A stretch of DNA of 64,000 nucleotides from Anaeromassilibacillus senegalensis. GTDB taxonomy: Bacteria > Bacillota > Clostridia > Oscillospirales > Acutalibacteraceae. The position numbers and the translations under genes were made by a program. Location: NCBI RefSeq assembly GCF_001261775.1, contig NZ_LN868537.1, positions 372,001 to 436,000 of the forward strand, given 5' to 3'. The notes under the pieces were generated by a model that did not search any database, was not told where the DNA came from, and was given only the letters and a program-made list of their open reading frames with translations. Position 1 is the first letter of the stretch. Each line of letters begins with the position of its first letter. Below, piece after piece: positions 15,808-25,606 of the stretch.

Positions 15808-16686
15808 GTGATCAAAAGCATGACCGGCTACGGCAGGTTTGAAGGAGTCATCGACGGCCGTGGCATTGTCCTGGAGATGAAATCGGTCAATCACCGATAT
15901 TTCGAGTTTTCCTCGCGCATCTCCCGTGGGTATGGCTTTTTGGAAGAAAAGTTAAAATCTTACCTGCAGGGAAAAATCGCACGCGGCAAGGTGGACGTAT
16001 ATGTGTCCATTGAAACGCTGGAGGATGCGGATGCGCAGGTGCTGGTGAACCACTCGCTTGCAGCGGGGTATGTTCATGCGCTGCGTGAGTTGGCGGAACG
16101 GTACCAGTTGCAGGATGATTTGTCTGTCGGTACGTTGGCCCGGTATTCCGATATCTTTACCATTCACAAGACGCCCGAGGACGAGGACGCCATATGGGAG
16201 GCGGTCCAAAAGGCCGCGGACGAAGCGTTTGGTTCCTTTGTGCGGATGCGGGAGCGTGAGGGAACACGCATGCGGGAAGACATCGAGTTGCGCGCGCGGA
16301 CGATCCTGAACTTGGTAGCACAGATTGAGGAGCGGTCCCCGCAGACCGTGGCGGAATACCAGCAGAAATTACAGGCGCGGCTGGACGAAATGCTGGCGGA
16401 CGCGAAGGTGGACGAGCAGCGGATTCTTACAGAGGCTGCTATTTTTGCGGATAAGGTGGCCGTGGCGGAGGAAACCGTCCGCCTGCGCAGTCACTTTGAC
16501 CAGCTGGACCATATGCTGCGTGCAGACGCGGCGGTGGGAAGAAAGCTGGATTTTCTGGTACAGGAAATGAATCGGGAGGCAAATACCATTGGATCCAAGG
16601 CTGTGGATGCACAGATTGCCCATCTTGTGGTGGATATGAAAGCGGAAATTGAGAAAATCAGGGAACAAATCCAAAATATTGAATAA
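15808..16686 (+). CDS. yicC: YicC-family endoribonuclease
   Basis: The 292-residue product begins with the family hallmark MIKSMTGYGR and ends with IEKIREQIQNIE, as YicC proteins do. These are conserved RNases now known to cut structured RNA. The long central part is helical and acidic. The start is a GTG, chosen because the hallmark begins there. In Firmicutes yicC leads the remA-gmk-rpoZ-priA group, and the same order is seen here, so identification rests on both sequence and context. Confidence 0.93.
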   Translation: MIKSMTGYGRFEGVIDGRGIVLEMKSVNHRYFEFSSRISRGYGFLEEKLKSYLQGKIARGKVDVYVSIETLEDADAQVLVNHSLAAGYVHALRELAERYQLQDDLSVGTLARYSDIFTIHKTPEDEDAIWEAVQKAADEAFGSFVRMREREGTRMREDIELRARTILNLVAQIEERSPQTVAEYQQKLQARLDEMLADAKVDEQRILTEAAIFADKVAVAEETVRLRSHFDQLDHMLRADAAVGRKLDFLVQEMNREANTIGSKAVDAQIAHLVVDMKAEIEKIREQIQNIE

Positions 16687-16713
16687 AGACCGGCTTGAGG
16701 AGGCATTTTTAAA

Positions 16714-16989
16714 ATGAAACTGATTAACATTGGCTTCGGCAATATGGTATCCGCCAACCGGCTGGTTGCGATTGTCAGCCCTGAGTCCGCTCCGATTAAG
16801 CGCATCATTCAGGATGCGAAGGAAAAAGGCACGCTGATAGACGCAACGTACGGCCGCCGCACCCGTGCGGTGATCGTGACGGACAGCGACCACGTCATTC
16901 TTTCCGCCGTGCAGCCGGAAACGGTTGCCAACCGCCTCAATGACCACGACGAGCTGGACGACGAGGAGGAAATTGACGAGGATGACTAA
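16714..16989 (+). CDS. remA: RemA/DUF370 regulatory protein
   Basis: The 91-residue protein matches RemA over its full length: [20 protein letters not shown], then [20 protein letters not shown], and GRRTRAVIV. RemA is a DNA-binding protein that activates matrix and osmoprotection genes in Bacillus. The acidic C-terminal tail ([10 protein letters not shown]) is an addition of this lineage. It sits between yicC and gmk, as in most Firmicutes, and its stop overlaps the gmk start. Confidence 0.93.
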   Translation: MKLINIGFGNMVSANRLVAIVSPESAPIKRIIQDAKEKGTLIDATYGRRTRAVIVTDSDHVILSAVQPETVANRLNDHDELDDEEEIDEDD

Positions 16990-17587
16990 GGGACTTTTAA
17001 TTGTATTGTCCGGGCCTTCCGGCGCGGGCAAGGACACAATTCTCCACACGCTTTTGCAGAAGAGTCAGGATTTGCGCCTGTCGGTGTCTGCCACCACGCG
17101 GAACCCGCGCGAGGGAGAGGTGGACGGCCGGGATTACTTTTTTGTCACTAAAGAACAGTTTCTGTCCATGCGGCAGAACGGAGAAGTCCTGGAAAGCGCG
17201 GAGTACTGCGGCAACTATTACGGGACCCCGGCAAAACCCATCCGGGATTGGATGGATGCTGGCAGCGATGTTGTCCTGGAGATTGAGGTGCAGGGCGGCG
17301 GCCAGATCAAACAAAAATGCCCGGACTGCGTCAGCGTGTTCATTCTCCCGCCCTCTGTTGGGGAGTTGGAGCGCCGCCTGCGCGACCGCGGCACGGAATC
17401 CGAGGAAGCCATTCAAAAGCGTCTGCAGGCTGCCCGGCAGGAAATTTTACAGGCAAAGGCATACGATTATGTTGTCATCAACGACACGGTAGACAACGCC
17501 GTAGCCGCGATCCAGCACATTGTTGCCGCTGAGAAATATAAGAAGGACAGAAATCTCGATACGATAGAAGGAGTTCTGCAATTATGA
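16982..17587 (+). CDS. gmk: Guanylate kinase
   Basis: The 201-residue enzyme phosphorylates GMP to GDP with ATP. The P-loop is [10 protein letters not shown], the GMP-binding part includes [17 protein letters not shown], and VLEIEVQGG follows. I chose ATG 16982, which is preceded by GAGG and overlaps the end of remA by 8 bases; this gives the usual length and puts the P-loop ten residues in. It is translationally linked to rpoZ downstream (4-base overlap). Confidence 0.95.
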   Translation: MTKGLLIVLSGPSGAGKDTILHTLLQKSQDLRLSVSATTRNPREGEVDGRDYFFVTKEQFLSMRQNGEVLESAEYCGNYYGTPAKPIRDWMDAGSDVVLEIEVQGGGQIKQKCPDCVSVFILPPSVGELERRLRDRGTESEEAIQKRLQAARQEILQAKAYDYVVINDTVDNAVAAIQHIVAAEKYKKDRNLDTIEGVLQL

Positions 17588-17805
17588 TTAAACCGATCAA
17601 AGATTCTATGTTGGGCCCGAACCAGAGCCGCTATTCCTTTGTAGTGGGCATTGCGAAAAGAGCGCGGGAAATCTCGGCGGAAGCAGAGGCAAAGGGGGAC
17701 ATCCTGATTGTCAAGCCCGTGGACCTGGCTTTGGACGACTATGCGCAGCATAAGTTTAAGATCATCGAAACACCTGAGCCGAATGACGACGACACGGAGG
17801 CCTAA
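17584..17805 (+). CDS. rpoZ: RNA polymerase omega subunit
   Basis: The 73-residue product carries the omega pattern SRYSFVVGIAKRAREI and the KPVDLALDDYAQHKFKI segment. It helps assemble RNA polymerase by holding the beta' subunit. The ATG overlaps gmk by 4 bases and the stop overlaps priA by one base. In many relatives coaBC lies between rpoZ and priA; here it is absent. Confidence 0.93.
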   Translation: MIKPIKDSMLGPNQSRYSFVVGIAKRAREISAEAEAKGDILIVKPVDLALDDYAQHKFKIIETPEPNDDDTEA

Positions 17806-20261
17806 TGTTGGCGCTGTATGCCAGAGTGGCAGTTGAGAATACCGCCTATCATTTTGACAAGGCCTTTGACTATCTGGTTCCGCAGGAGCTGGCACAGGCT
17901 GCTCATCCGGGCTGCCGTGTGCTGGTGCCCTTTGGGGCGGCGAACAGCTGGAGGCTGGGAATGATCCTGGAGATTTCCCAGGAAAATGAAACAGACAATC
18001 CAATCAAAGAAGTGGTAGCGGTGCTGGATCAAGCGCCGCTTCTTTCGAGAGAGGGCATTTTGCTGGTCCCCTGGCTTAAAGAGCGGACGTTCTGTACCTT
18101 GTTCGAGGCGGTGAAGCTGTTGCTGCCCGCAGGAATCAATTTGAAGCTGAAGACGGAATACACGGTTTCCCGGGAAGGCCGGGAGGCGGACGATTCCGCA
18201 CGTCCGGCGCCGGAGCAGCAGATTTTACAGTACCTGTGTGCCCAAAAGAAGCCGGTAGAGCGTGAAAAGCTGCTGAAAGCCCTGCGGCTTCCCCGCGACA
18301 GCGCGGCGCCGGAAAAGCTCTTCAAAGAGGGACTTTTGGAGAAGAGCGGTTCTGCCGTCCGGCAGATCAAAGACGCGGCGCAGAAGATGGTCCGTTTAGT
18401 TGAGGGAGGAGCCCTTCCTGGGAAACTGACGCCGAAGCAGAAAAGTGTATGTAAAATTCTTGCGGATACAGGAAGCGTGTCCCTGAAGGAGCTGTGCTAT
18501 TTTGCCGGGGTTACGCCTGCCGTTGTCAATGCGTTGGTGACGAAGGGTGTGGTCCGCTATTACGAGGCGGAGGTTTACCGCAATCCGTACGAGGATATAG
18601 AAGAACCGGGCCAGGCGGAGCAGATCGTCCTGTCCGGCGAGCAGCAGACGGCCTTTAAGAATCTGCTCGGTCAGTACCGGCGGGCGGCGGGCGGTGCGTC
18701 GCTTCTCTTTGGCGTGACGGGGAGCGGAAAGACTTCCGTATTTATGCGGCTGATCGATGAGGTGCTGGCAGACGGGAACAACGTCATTGTGATGGTGCCG
18801 GAAATCTCTCTGACGCCGCAGAGCCTGGCGCTCTTCCACCGGAGATACGGGAAGCGCGTGGCAGTTTTCCACAGCGGCCTGTCCCTTTCGGAGCGGCTGG
18901 ATGAATGGAAGCGCGTGCGGCGCGGTGAGGTTTCCATTGCGGTGGGCACTCGGTCCGCAGTCTTCGCGCCGTTTGAAAACCTCGGCCTGATCATCATGGA
19001 CGAGGAACAGGAATATACATATAAATCCGAGTCGTCGCCGCGGTATCATGCGCGGGATGTGGCAAAATTCCGCTGTGCTTATCACAAGGCGTTGCTGGTG
19101 CTGGCCTCCGCGACCCCGTCCATGGAAAGCTACTATCTTGCGCAGAACGGGCGCTACTCGTTGAACCGCCTGACAGCCCGCTACGGGGGCGCAAAGCTGC
19201 CGGAAGTCCGCTTTGTGGACATGAACCAGGAGTTGGACGCAGGAAACGACAGCATTTTCAGCCGGGAATTGCTGTTCGGCATGGAAGAAAATTTAAAAAT
19301 TAACAAACAGTCTATTATTTTGCTGAACCGCAGGGGTTACAATACCTTTGTAAGCTGTAAAGCCTGCAAAGAAGTGATGACCTGCCCCAACTGCAGCATT
19401 TCACTGACCTACCATGCGGCGAACCAAAGACTGATGTGCCATTACTGCGGGTACTCGGTTCCTTTTACAAAAGAGTGCCCCGTCTGTCACGAGGACAAGG
19501 TATATTATTCCGGGTTTGGCACACAGCGCGCGGAAGAGCAGCTGCGGGAGTTTTTACCCGACGCCCGCGTCCTGCGTCTGGATACGGACGCTGCAATGTC
19601 CCGTTTTGCCTATGAAGACAAGCTGCGCCGTTTCTCCGAAGGGGAATACGACGTGATCGTGGGTACGCAGATGGTTGCCAAAGGGCTGGATTTTGAAAAC
19701 GTCACGCTGGTCGGCGTGCTTTCAGCGGATCAGGCTCTATATGGAGACGATTTCCGCAGTTATGAACGCGCTTTTGACCTGCTCACACAGGTGGTGGGCC
19801 GCGCGGGCCGCGGGCAGTTTGCCGGGGAAGCGGTGATTCAGACCTTTACACCGGAAAACCCGGTCCTGTCTTTGGCGGCCAAACAGGATTACCCCGCGTT
19901 TTACGAGGGGGAGATTGCACTGCGCAAGGCGATGCTGTACCCGCCGTTTGCGGATTTATGTGTGATCGGCTTCGTGGGAACCTTGGAATCCAAGGTTGCG
20001 CAGGCGAGCCAGTCGTTCATGGACATGCTGCGCCGCCTGGCGGAATCCGAGTATAAACGGGAGCCGCTGCGGGTTTTGCCGCCGTCACCGGCATTAATCA
20101 GCAAGGTCAGCAATAAATATAGGTATAAATTGATTATGAAATGCCGCAACAGCCGAAATTTTCGCCAAATGGTTGCACGGCTGCTGACAGCCTTTGCAAA
20201 AGAAAAGCGATTTGCGGACGTTACGGCGTTTGCGGATATGAATCCGGATATGATATTATAA
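17805..20261 (+). CDS. priA: Primosomal replication-restart helicase PriA
   Basis: The 818-residue product has the PriA layout: an N-terminal DNA-binding domain, a winged helix, then a helicase core with Walker [12 protein letters not shown] and the [11 protein letters not shown] box (usual form DEEH). Eight zinc-binding cysteines follow ([13 protein letters not shown] to CHYCGY to CPVC), inserted in the helicase as expected. It reloads the replisome at stalled forks. The first base of its ATG is the last base of the rpoZ stop. Confidence 0.96.
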   Translation: MLALYARVAVENTAYHFDKAFDYLVPQELAQAAHPGCRVLVPFGAANSWRLGMILEISQENETDNPIKEVVAVLDQAPLLSREGILLVPWLKERTFCTLFEAVKLLLPAGINLKLKTEYTVSREGREADDSARPAPEQQILQYLCAQKKPVEREKLLKALRLPRDSAAPEKLFKEGLLEKSGSAVRQIKDAAQKMVRLVEGGALPGKLTPKQKSVCKILADTGSVSLKELCYFAGVTPAVVNALVTKGVVRYYEAEVYRNPYEDIEEPGQAEQIVLSGEQQTAFKNLLGQYRRAAGGASLLFGVTGSGKTSVFMRLIDEVLADGNNVIVMVPEISLTPQSLALFHRRYGKRVAVFHSGLSLSERLDEWKRVRRGEVSIAVGTRSAVFAPFENLGLIIMDEEQEYTYKSESSPRYHARDVAKFRCAYHKALLVLASATPSMESYYLAQNGRYSLNRLTARYGGAKLPEVRFVDMNQELDAGNDSIFSRELLFGMEENLKINKQSIILLNRRGYNTFVSCKACKEVMTCPNCSISLTYHAANQRLMCHYCGYSVPFTKECPVCHEDKVYYSGFGTQRAEEQLREFLPDARVLRLDTDAAMSRFAYEDKLRRFSEGEYDVIVGTQMVAKGLDFENVTLVGVLSADQALYGDDFRSYERAFDLLTQVVGRAGRGQFAGEAVIQTFTPENPVLSLAAKQDYPAFYEGEIALRKAMLYPPFADLCVIGFVGTLESKVAQASQSFMDMLRRLAESEYKREPLRVLPPSPALISKVSNKYRYKLIMKCRNSRNFRQMVARLLTAFAKEKRFADVTAFADMNPDMIL

Positions 20262-20295
20262 AGGCAAAGAATGCAGAAAATGGGAGGAAAATACA

Positions 20296-20769
20296 ATGGC
20301 CATTCGTAATATTGTCAAGGATGGGGACGAGATCCTCACACAGGTGTGCCGCCCGGTCGAGAAATTTGATGAAAAGCTGGGCGTCCTGTTGGACGACATG
20401 ATTGAAACCATGAAATCCGCCGATGGCGTTGGTCTCGCGGCGCCGCAGGTGGGCATCCGCCGCCGGATCGTGGTGATCGATGTGGGCAGCGGCCCAATCG
20501 AGATGATCAATCCGGAAATCGTGGAGCAGAGCGGCGAACAGGAATGCGTGGAGGGGTGCTTATCCTTCCCGGGATTGTACGGCTTCACCAAGCGCCCCAT
20601 GCGTGTGGTGGTGCGTGCGCAGAACCGGGAGGGTAAGTTCTTTGACCTGGAGGGCGAGGATCTGTTGGCGACCGCCTGCTGCCACGAGATCGATCACCTG
20701 AACGGCGTGGTATTCAAGGCGCATGTGACCCGGATGCTGACGGAAGAGGAACTGGAAAAACTGCAATAA
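20296..20769 (+). CDS. def: Peptide deformylase
   Basis: The 157-residue metalloenzyme removes the formyl group from new proteins. All three motifs are present: [18 protein letters not shown] with the metal-binding Cys, and HEIDH with the two metal-binding His and the catalytic Glu. It lies between priA and fmt, the usual order, and starts after GGGAGG. Confidence 0.96.
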   Translation: MAIRNIVKDGDEILTQVCRPVEKFDEKLGVLLDDMIETMKSADGVGLAAPQVGIRRRIVVIDVGSGPIEMINPEIVEQSGEQECVEGCLSFPGLYGFTKRPMRVVVRAQNREGKFFDLEGEDLLATACCHEIDHLNGVVFKAHVTRMLTEEELEKLQ

Positions 20770-20811
20770 AAAACGGAAAAAGCGGGTAAGTCCCGGATAG
20801 GATGATGGAAA

Positions 20812-21738
20812 ATGCGGATGATATTTATGGGTACGCCCGAATTCGCGGTCCCGTGCCTGCAAAGTCTGCTGGACGCGGGGCATGAAATCTGCGCGGTTTA
20901 TACCCAGCCGGATAAACCGAAGGGCAGGGGGTACGCGCTGACTCCGCCGCCGGTCAAGGTGCTGGCGGAGCAAAACGGCCTGCGGGTTCTGCAGCCCAAA
21001 ACGCTGCGCACGCCTGAAGCTGCGCAAGAGATCCGGGACCTGTGCCCGGCATGCATTGTCGTGGTTGCGTATGGAAAAATTTTGCCCAAGGAAATTCTGG
21101 AGATTCCACGCTATGGGTGCATCAACGTGCACGCGTCCCTGCTGCCGAAGTACCGGGGCGCGGCCCCCATCCAGTGGGCGGTGATCAACGGGGAACCGGT
21201 GAGCGGCGTGACCACGATGTATATGGCAGAAGGGCTGGATACCGGCGACATGCTGCTGAAAGCAGAGACAGAGATTGGCCCGGAGGAAACTGCCGGAGAG
21301 CTGCACGACCGTCTTTCCCAGATGGGTGCGAAGCTGATCGTGGAAACAATGGATGCCGTCCAAAACGGAACGGTGCAGCGTACGCCGCAGGGCGACGCGG
21401 ACACCAGCTATGCCTCCATGCTGACCAAGGAGCTTGGAAACGTCGACTGGAGCAAACCGGCGGAGGACATCCACAATCTGGTGCGCGGCCTTTCCCCGTG
21501 GCCGGTGGCGTTTACCCAATTCCACGGCAAGCGATTGAAAATCCATCGGTCGAGAGTTGCGCCCGGATTCGGCGGCGCTGCCGGCAGTGTGCAGGCGTGC
21601 AAGGACTGCTTTATTGTCGCCTGCGGCGGCCAATCAGCCCTGGAGCTGCAGGAAGTCCAATACGAGGGCGGCAAGCGGATGAAGGGAAAGGATTTTCTCT
21701 GCGGCCATCGCCTGGACCAGGGCGGCACGCTGGGCTGA
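20812..21738 (+). CDS. fmt: Methionyl-tRNA formyltransferase
   Basis: The 308-residue product formylates initiator tRNA with 10-formyl-tetrahydrofolate. It shows MGTPEFAVPCLQSLL at the N-terminus and the catalytic region NVHASLLPKYRGAAPIQW with SGVTTMYMAEGLDTGDML. A C-terminal OB-like domain follows from about residue 205. It pairs functionally with def just upstream. Confidence 0.96.
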   Translation: MRMIFMGTPEFAVPCLQSLLDAGHEICAVYTQPDKPKGRGYALTPPPVKVLAEQNGLRVLQPKTLRTPEAAQEIRDLCPACIVVVAYGKILPKEILEIPRYGCINVHASLLPKYRGAAPIQWAVINGEPVSGVTTMYMAEGLDTGDMLLKAETEIGPEETAGELHDRLSQMGAKLIVETMDAVQNGTVQRTPQGDADTSYASMLTKELGNVDWSKPAEDIHNLVRGLSPWPVAFTQFHGKRLKIHRSRVAPGFGGAAGSVQACKDCFIVACGGQSALELQEVQYEGGKRMKGKDFLCGHRLDQGGTLG

Positions 21739-21771
21739 CATCTTCTGAATCAATAGGAGAAACAAAGAAAT

Positions 21772-22473
21772 ATGGGATTGTATTATTTCGATTATCACTC
21801 GTTTATCATTATGATTCCGGCGATCATCATTTCGATGTACGCACAGATTAAAGTAAGTTCCACATTTAACAAGTATTCTCACATTATGACTGCGCGCCAT
21901 ATGACCGGCGCGGACGCGGCCCAGCGGGTAATGCAGTACGGCGGCGCATTCGGCGTGCAGATTCAGCACATCGGCGGCAGCATGACAGATAACTTTAATC
22001 CTTCGACCGGCATCATCAGCTTGTCCGATCCGGTGTATGCCTCTTCGTCCATCTCCGCGGTCGGCGTCGCGGCGCACGAGGCGGGGCATGCCGTTCAGCA
22101 TGCACAAGGGTACCTGCCCAATAAAATCCGTGCGTTGCTGGTTCCCGTAACACAGTTCGGCTCACGGCTGTCCATGCCGCTGATTTTAATTGGCCTGATC
22201 TTGCCGGTGCAGTACGACTTTTTTGTAACCCTTGGAATCGCCTTATACAGCCTCTGCGTCTTGTTCCAGCTGGTGACGCTGCCGGTGGAATTCAACGCAA
22301 GCGCCCGTGCCCTGCGCGCACTGGACGAGACAGGGATTCTGGACCAACAGGAACTGCTGGGGGCGAAAAAGGTGCTGCGGGCGGCGGCAATGACCTATGT
22401 TGCGGCGACTTTTACGGCGCTGCTTTCCCTGTTGCGGCTTCTGTTGATTTTTGGAAATCGGAGGCGCGAGTGA
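21772..22473 (+). CDS. yugP: YugP-type zinc membrane metallopeptidase
   Basis: The 233-residue protein has an N-terminal membrane segment, an HEAGHAVQH zinc motif (His, Glu, His) in the middle, and two or three C-terminal membrane segments. This is the pattern of the neutral zinc metallopeptidase family of YugP. Members are poorly studied membrane proteases. A YugP-type gene between fmt and rsmB is common in Clostridia, which supports the call. It starts after AGGAGA and ends just before rsmB. Confidence 0.88.
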   Translation: MGLYYFDYHSFIIMIPAIIISMYAQIKVSSTFNKYSHIMTARHMTGADAAQRVMQYGGAFGVQIQHIGGSMTDNFNPSTGIISLSDPVYASSSISAVGVAAHEAGHAVQHAQGYLPNKIRALLVPVTQFGSRLSMPLILIGLILPVQYDFFVTLGIALYSLCVLFQLVTLPVEFNASARALRALDETGILDQQELLGAKKVLRAAAMTYVAATFTALLSLLRLLLIFGNRRRE

Positions 22474-22474
22474 T

Positions 22475-23815
22475 ATGGCGGATGCAAGAGCAGCCGCGCT
22501 GGCGGCTTTGCTGCATGTGGATGAAAATGAGGGGTATTCCAACCTGGTGCTGGATAAAACCCTGATCCAGTTTGCGTTGGAGCCGCGCGACGCGGCTCTG
22601 GCATCCGCTATTTTTTATGGCGTGCTGGAACACCGCCTGACGTTGGATTATCTTATCGGCTGTTTTTCAAAAACGCCGGTGCAAAAAATGACGCCGCAGG
22701 TACGGGAAATCCTGCGTATCGGTGCGTACCAGATTTTATATCTTGAAAAAATCCCGCACAGTGCGGCGGTGAATGTCTCCGTGGAGCTGGCGAAGCATAA
22801 TAAAGCTGTAAAGGCCGCGGGCTTTATCAACGCGGTGTTGCGGAATTTGCTTCGGAATCTGGAAGACCTGCCGATGCCTTCAGAAAAGAAGGACCCTCTG
22901 CTGTATCTCAGTGTCAAATACTCCTGTCCGCAGTGGTTGATTGCCCTGTGGCAGCGTTCCTACGGGGCAGATTGCGCCTTGCAGCTGTTGGAATCTCTGG
23001 CTGGCCATCCGCCGGTCTACATCCGGTTGAATAATACAAAAGGCGATGAGGCATACTTACTCCAGCAGCTGATGGAAGAAAATGTAAAGGCAGAACCCAT
23101 TACAGGGATTCCGTGCGCTGCCAGCGTACGGAACACCGGCTCCATTGGGAGAGTGCAGGCTTTTCAGGATGGACTATTCCATGTACAGGATCTCTCGTCC
23201 CAGTTGTGCGCGCGTCTGGTCGGCGCGCAGCTGGGAGAACGGGTGATTGACGTCTGTTCTGCGCCCGGCGGCAAAGCGTTTACCATTGCGGAGACCATGC
23301 AAAATCAGGGGACCGTCCTGGCCTTTGACAAGTATAAAGGAAAAGTTCGTTTGATCCGTGACGGCGCGCAGCGGCTGGGGCTGGATTGTATAAAAACCGG
23401 TATACGGGACGCGCTGCAGCCGAAGGAGCCTTTGGAGCCGGCGGACCGCGTCCTGTGCGATGCGCCCTGTTCCGGGCTGGGAATCATTCGGAGAAAGCCG
23501 GAAATCCGCTATAAATTGGAATCCGCTCTTGACAGTTTGCCGGATTTGCAGTACGGTATTCTGAGTAAAACCTCGGAATTGGTAAAAAAAGGCGGATTCC
23601 TGTTCTACTCCACCTGCACCCTGCATCCCAAGGAGAACGCAGAGGTTGCGGAGCGGTTTTTAAAGGAGCATCCGGATTTCCGCCCCAAACCGCTGTCCCT
23701 GCCGCAAAATTTGCCGCATGCGATTCCGGAGCCGGAGTACCAGCTCACTTTGATGCCGCATGTACATGGGACGGACGGCTTTTTTATTTCTTCCTTTCAA
23801 AGGGTAGGAGAATGA
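22475..23815 (+). CDS. rsmB: 16S rRNA m5C967 methyltransferase
   Basis: The 446-residue product has a NusB-like RNA-binding domain at the N-terminus (about residues 1-135) and a SAM-dependent methyltransferase domain. VIDVCSAPGGKAFTIAE binds SAM, DAPCSGLG carries one catalytic Cys, and STCTLHPKENAEV carries the other. I set the start at ATG 22475, directly after the yugP stop. An in-frame ATG upstream overlaps yugP and lacks a site. Confidence 0.95.
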   Translation: MADARAAALAALLHVDENEGYSNLVLDKTLIQFALEPRDAALASAIFYGVLEHRLTLDYLIGCFSKTPVQKMTPQVREILRIGAYQILYLEKIPHSAAVNVSVELAKHNKAVKAAGFINAVLRNLLRNLEDLPMPSEKKDPLLYLSVKYSCPQWLIALWQRSYGADCALQLLESLAGHPPVYIRLNNTKGDEAYLLQQLMEENVKAEPITGIPCAASVRNTGSIGRVQAFQDGLFHVQDLSSQLCARLVGAQLGERVIDVCSAPGGKAFTIAETMQNQGTVLAFDKYKGKVRLIRDGAQRLGLDCIKTGIRDALQPKEPLEPADRVLCDAPCSGLGIIRRKPEIRYKLESALDSLPDLQYGILSKTSELVKKGGFLFYSTCTLHPKENAEVAERFLKEHPDFRPKPLSLPQNLPHAIPEPEYQLTLMPHVHGTDGFFISSFQRVGE

Positions 23816-24879
23816 ACTTGAGTTTACAGGACATCAAATCGATGACGCTTGCGGAGATTAAGGAGGCGTTCGCCGCGGACGGCCTGCCGTCCTTCCGTGC
23901 TTTGCAGGTGTATAAATGGCTGCATCGCGGCGTGAAATCTTTTGAGGAAATGTCGGACCAGTCCAAGGCGTTTCGCCAAACGCTTGCGCAGCGCTATTAC
24001 ATAGCGGTGGCGGAGGTTGCCCAGCGCCTGGTTTCCAAACTGGACGGCACGGTAAAATATCTGCTCCGTCTGCCCGACGGAGAGCACGTGGAGTGCGTGT
24101 TGATGGAGTATCACCATGGTTATTCCATCTGCATTTCGAGCCAGGTGGGCTGCAAAATGAACTGTTCCTTCTGTGCAACGGGAAAGAGCGGCTTTTCCCG
24201 CGACCTGACGCCCTCGGAGATGTTGGCGCAGGTGCAGGCGGTGCAGGAGGACCGGCAGGTCCGCATCTCTAATATCGTCTTGATGGGGATGGGGGAGCCG
24301 CTGGACAATTACGAAAATGTACTTCGCTTTTTGGAATTGGTCTCTTCAGACGACGGTATGAACATCGGTATGCGGCATATTTCCCTTTCCACCTGTGGCA
24401 TTGTGGACCGGATTTATGATTTGGCGGACCGCAGGTTGCAACTGACCCTCTCCGTGTCTCTGCACGCGCCGAACGACGCGATCCGTTCCCGGACCATGCC
24501 GGTTAATCGCCGGTGGAATGTGGAGGAGCTGTTGAAGGCCTGCCGTTATTACGCGGACACAACCGGGCGGCGCATCTCTTTTGAATATGCGATGATCAGC
24601 AGCGTCAACGACAGCGCGGACTGCGCAAAGGAGCTGGCGCGCCGTCTGCATGGGATGCTTTGCCATGTCAATCTGATTCCGGTCAACGAGGTGCAGGGGA
24701 ACGGGTACCGGAAGAGCTCCCAGGAGCAGATACAAAAATTTATTAAAATCCTGTCCGAAAAAGGGATCACCGCGACCGTGCGGCGGACGCTTGGCTCGGA
24801 TATCAACGCTTCCTGCGGGCAATTGAAACGCAGATATCAGGAGGAGGTGGCCGGTATTGAAAATTTACATGAAAACTGA
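23812..24879 (+). CDS. rlmN: 23S rRNA/tRNA C2-adenine methyltransferase RlmN
   Basis: The 355-residue radical-SAM enzyme methylates A2503 of 23S rRNA and A37 of some tRNAs. The iron-sulfur motif is Cys114-x3-Cys118-x2-Cys121 (GCKMNCSFCATG). The SAM motif is MGMGEPLDNY, and the C-terminal INASCGQL holds the second catalytic cysteine. The ATG overlaps the rsmB stop (ATGA), so the two rRNA modifiers are translationally coupled. Confidence 0.96.
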   Translation: MNLSLQDIKSMTLAEIKEAFAADGLPSFRALQVYKWLHRGVKSFEEMSDQSKAFRQTLAQRYYIAVAEVAQRLVSKLDGTVKYLLRLPDGEHVECVLMEYHHGYSICISSQVGCKMNCSFCATGKSGFSRDLTPSEMLAQVQAVQEDRQVRISNIVLMGMGEPLDNYENVLRFLELVSSDDGMNIGMRHISLSTCGIVDRIYDLADRRLQLTLSVSLHAPNDAIRSRTMPVNRRWNVEELLKACRYYADTTGRRISFEYAMISSVNDSADCAKELARRLHGMLCHVNLIPVNEVQGNGYRKSSQEQIQKFIKILSEKGITATVRRTLGSDINASCGQLKRRYQEEVAGIENLHEN

Positions 24880-25585
24880 TATCGGCCTGGTCCGCCATTC
24901 CAACCAGGATGCGGTGAAGGCGGGCGTGCTCTCCGGAAATACGGCGTGGGCGGTTGTCTGCGATGGAATGGGCGGGGCGAACGGCGGCAATATCGCCAGC
25001 GCGATCGCGGTGGATAAAATATCGGAGCAGATCCTTTCTTCAGGCAGCGAGCATATCAGTGACCAGTCGATTAAAAACCTGATGATTTCCGCGATCTTCA
25101 ACGCCAATGTGGCAATCTACGACCGGGCGCAGGAAGAAGAGCAGCTCAAGGGAATGGGTACAACGGTTGTTGCGGCGATTGTCTCACGCGGGATCGCGCA
25201 CATTGCGCACGCGGGGGACAGCCGGGCATATATGGTTGAACCGGACGGGATCCGGCAGATCACAACCGATCATTCCATGGTGCAGGAATTGATCAACAGC
25301 GGAGACCTTACCACCCAGCAGGCACGGCGGCACCCGCAAAAAAATATCATCACCCGCGCGCTGGGCGTGGAATCCGGTATTGAGATTGATTACTGTGAAT
25401 GTAAATTTACCAAAGACGACATCCTGCTGCTGTGCACGGATGGATTGACCAACTATGTGGATGAAGAGCAGATGGAACGGCTGATCCGGGAGCTGGATAC
25501 CCGGCTGCTTCCGGAGCGGCTGGTGGAACTGGCCAAAGCCGGCGGCGGCGGAGACAACGTCACCGTGGCCGTCATCCGACACTAA
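24857..25585 (+). CDS. prpC: PP2C-type serine/threonine phosphatase
   Basis: The 242-residue product has the PP2C motifs in order: TDIGLVRHSNQDAV, CDGMGGANGGNIAS with the metal-binding Asp, GDSRAYM, and LLCTDGLTNYV. It dephosphorylates targets of the kinase encoded next door. A TTG start after GAGGAGG is used here; an ATG four codons on is an alternative. It overlaps rlmN by 23 bases, an unusually long overlap for this operon. Confidence 0.94.
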   Translation: MKIYMKTDIGLVRHSNQDAVKAGVLSGNTAWAVVCDGMGGANGGNIASAIAVDKISEQILSSGSEHISDQSIKNLMISAIFNANVAIYDRAQEEEQLKGMGTTVVAAIVSRGIAHIAHAGDSRAYMVEPDGIRQITTDHSMVQELINSGDLTTQQARRHPQKNIITRALGVESGIEIDYCECKFTKDDILLLCTDGLTNYVDEEQMERLIRELDTRLLPERLVELAKAGGGGDNVTVAVIRH

Positions 25586-25606
25586 CTGTATTGGAGTTGA
25601 TGTTGC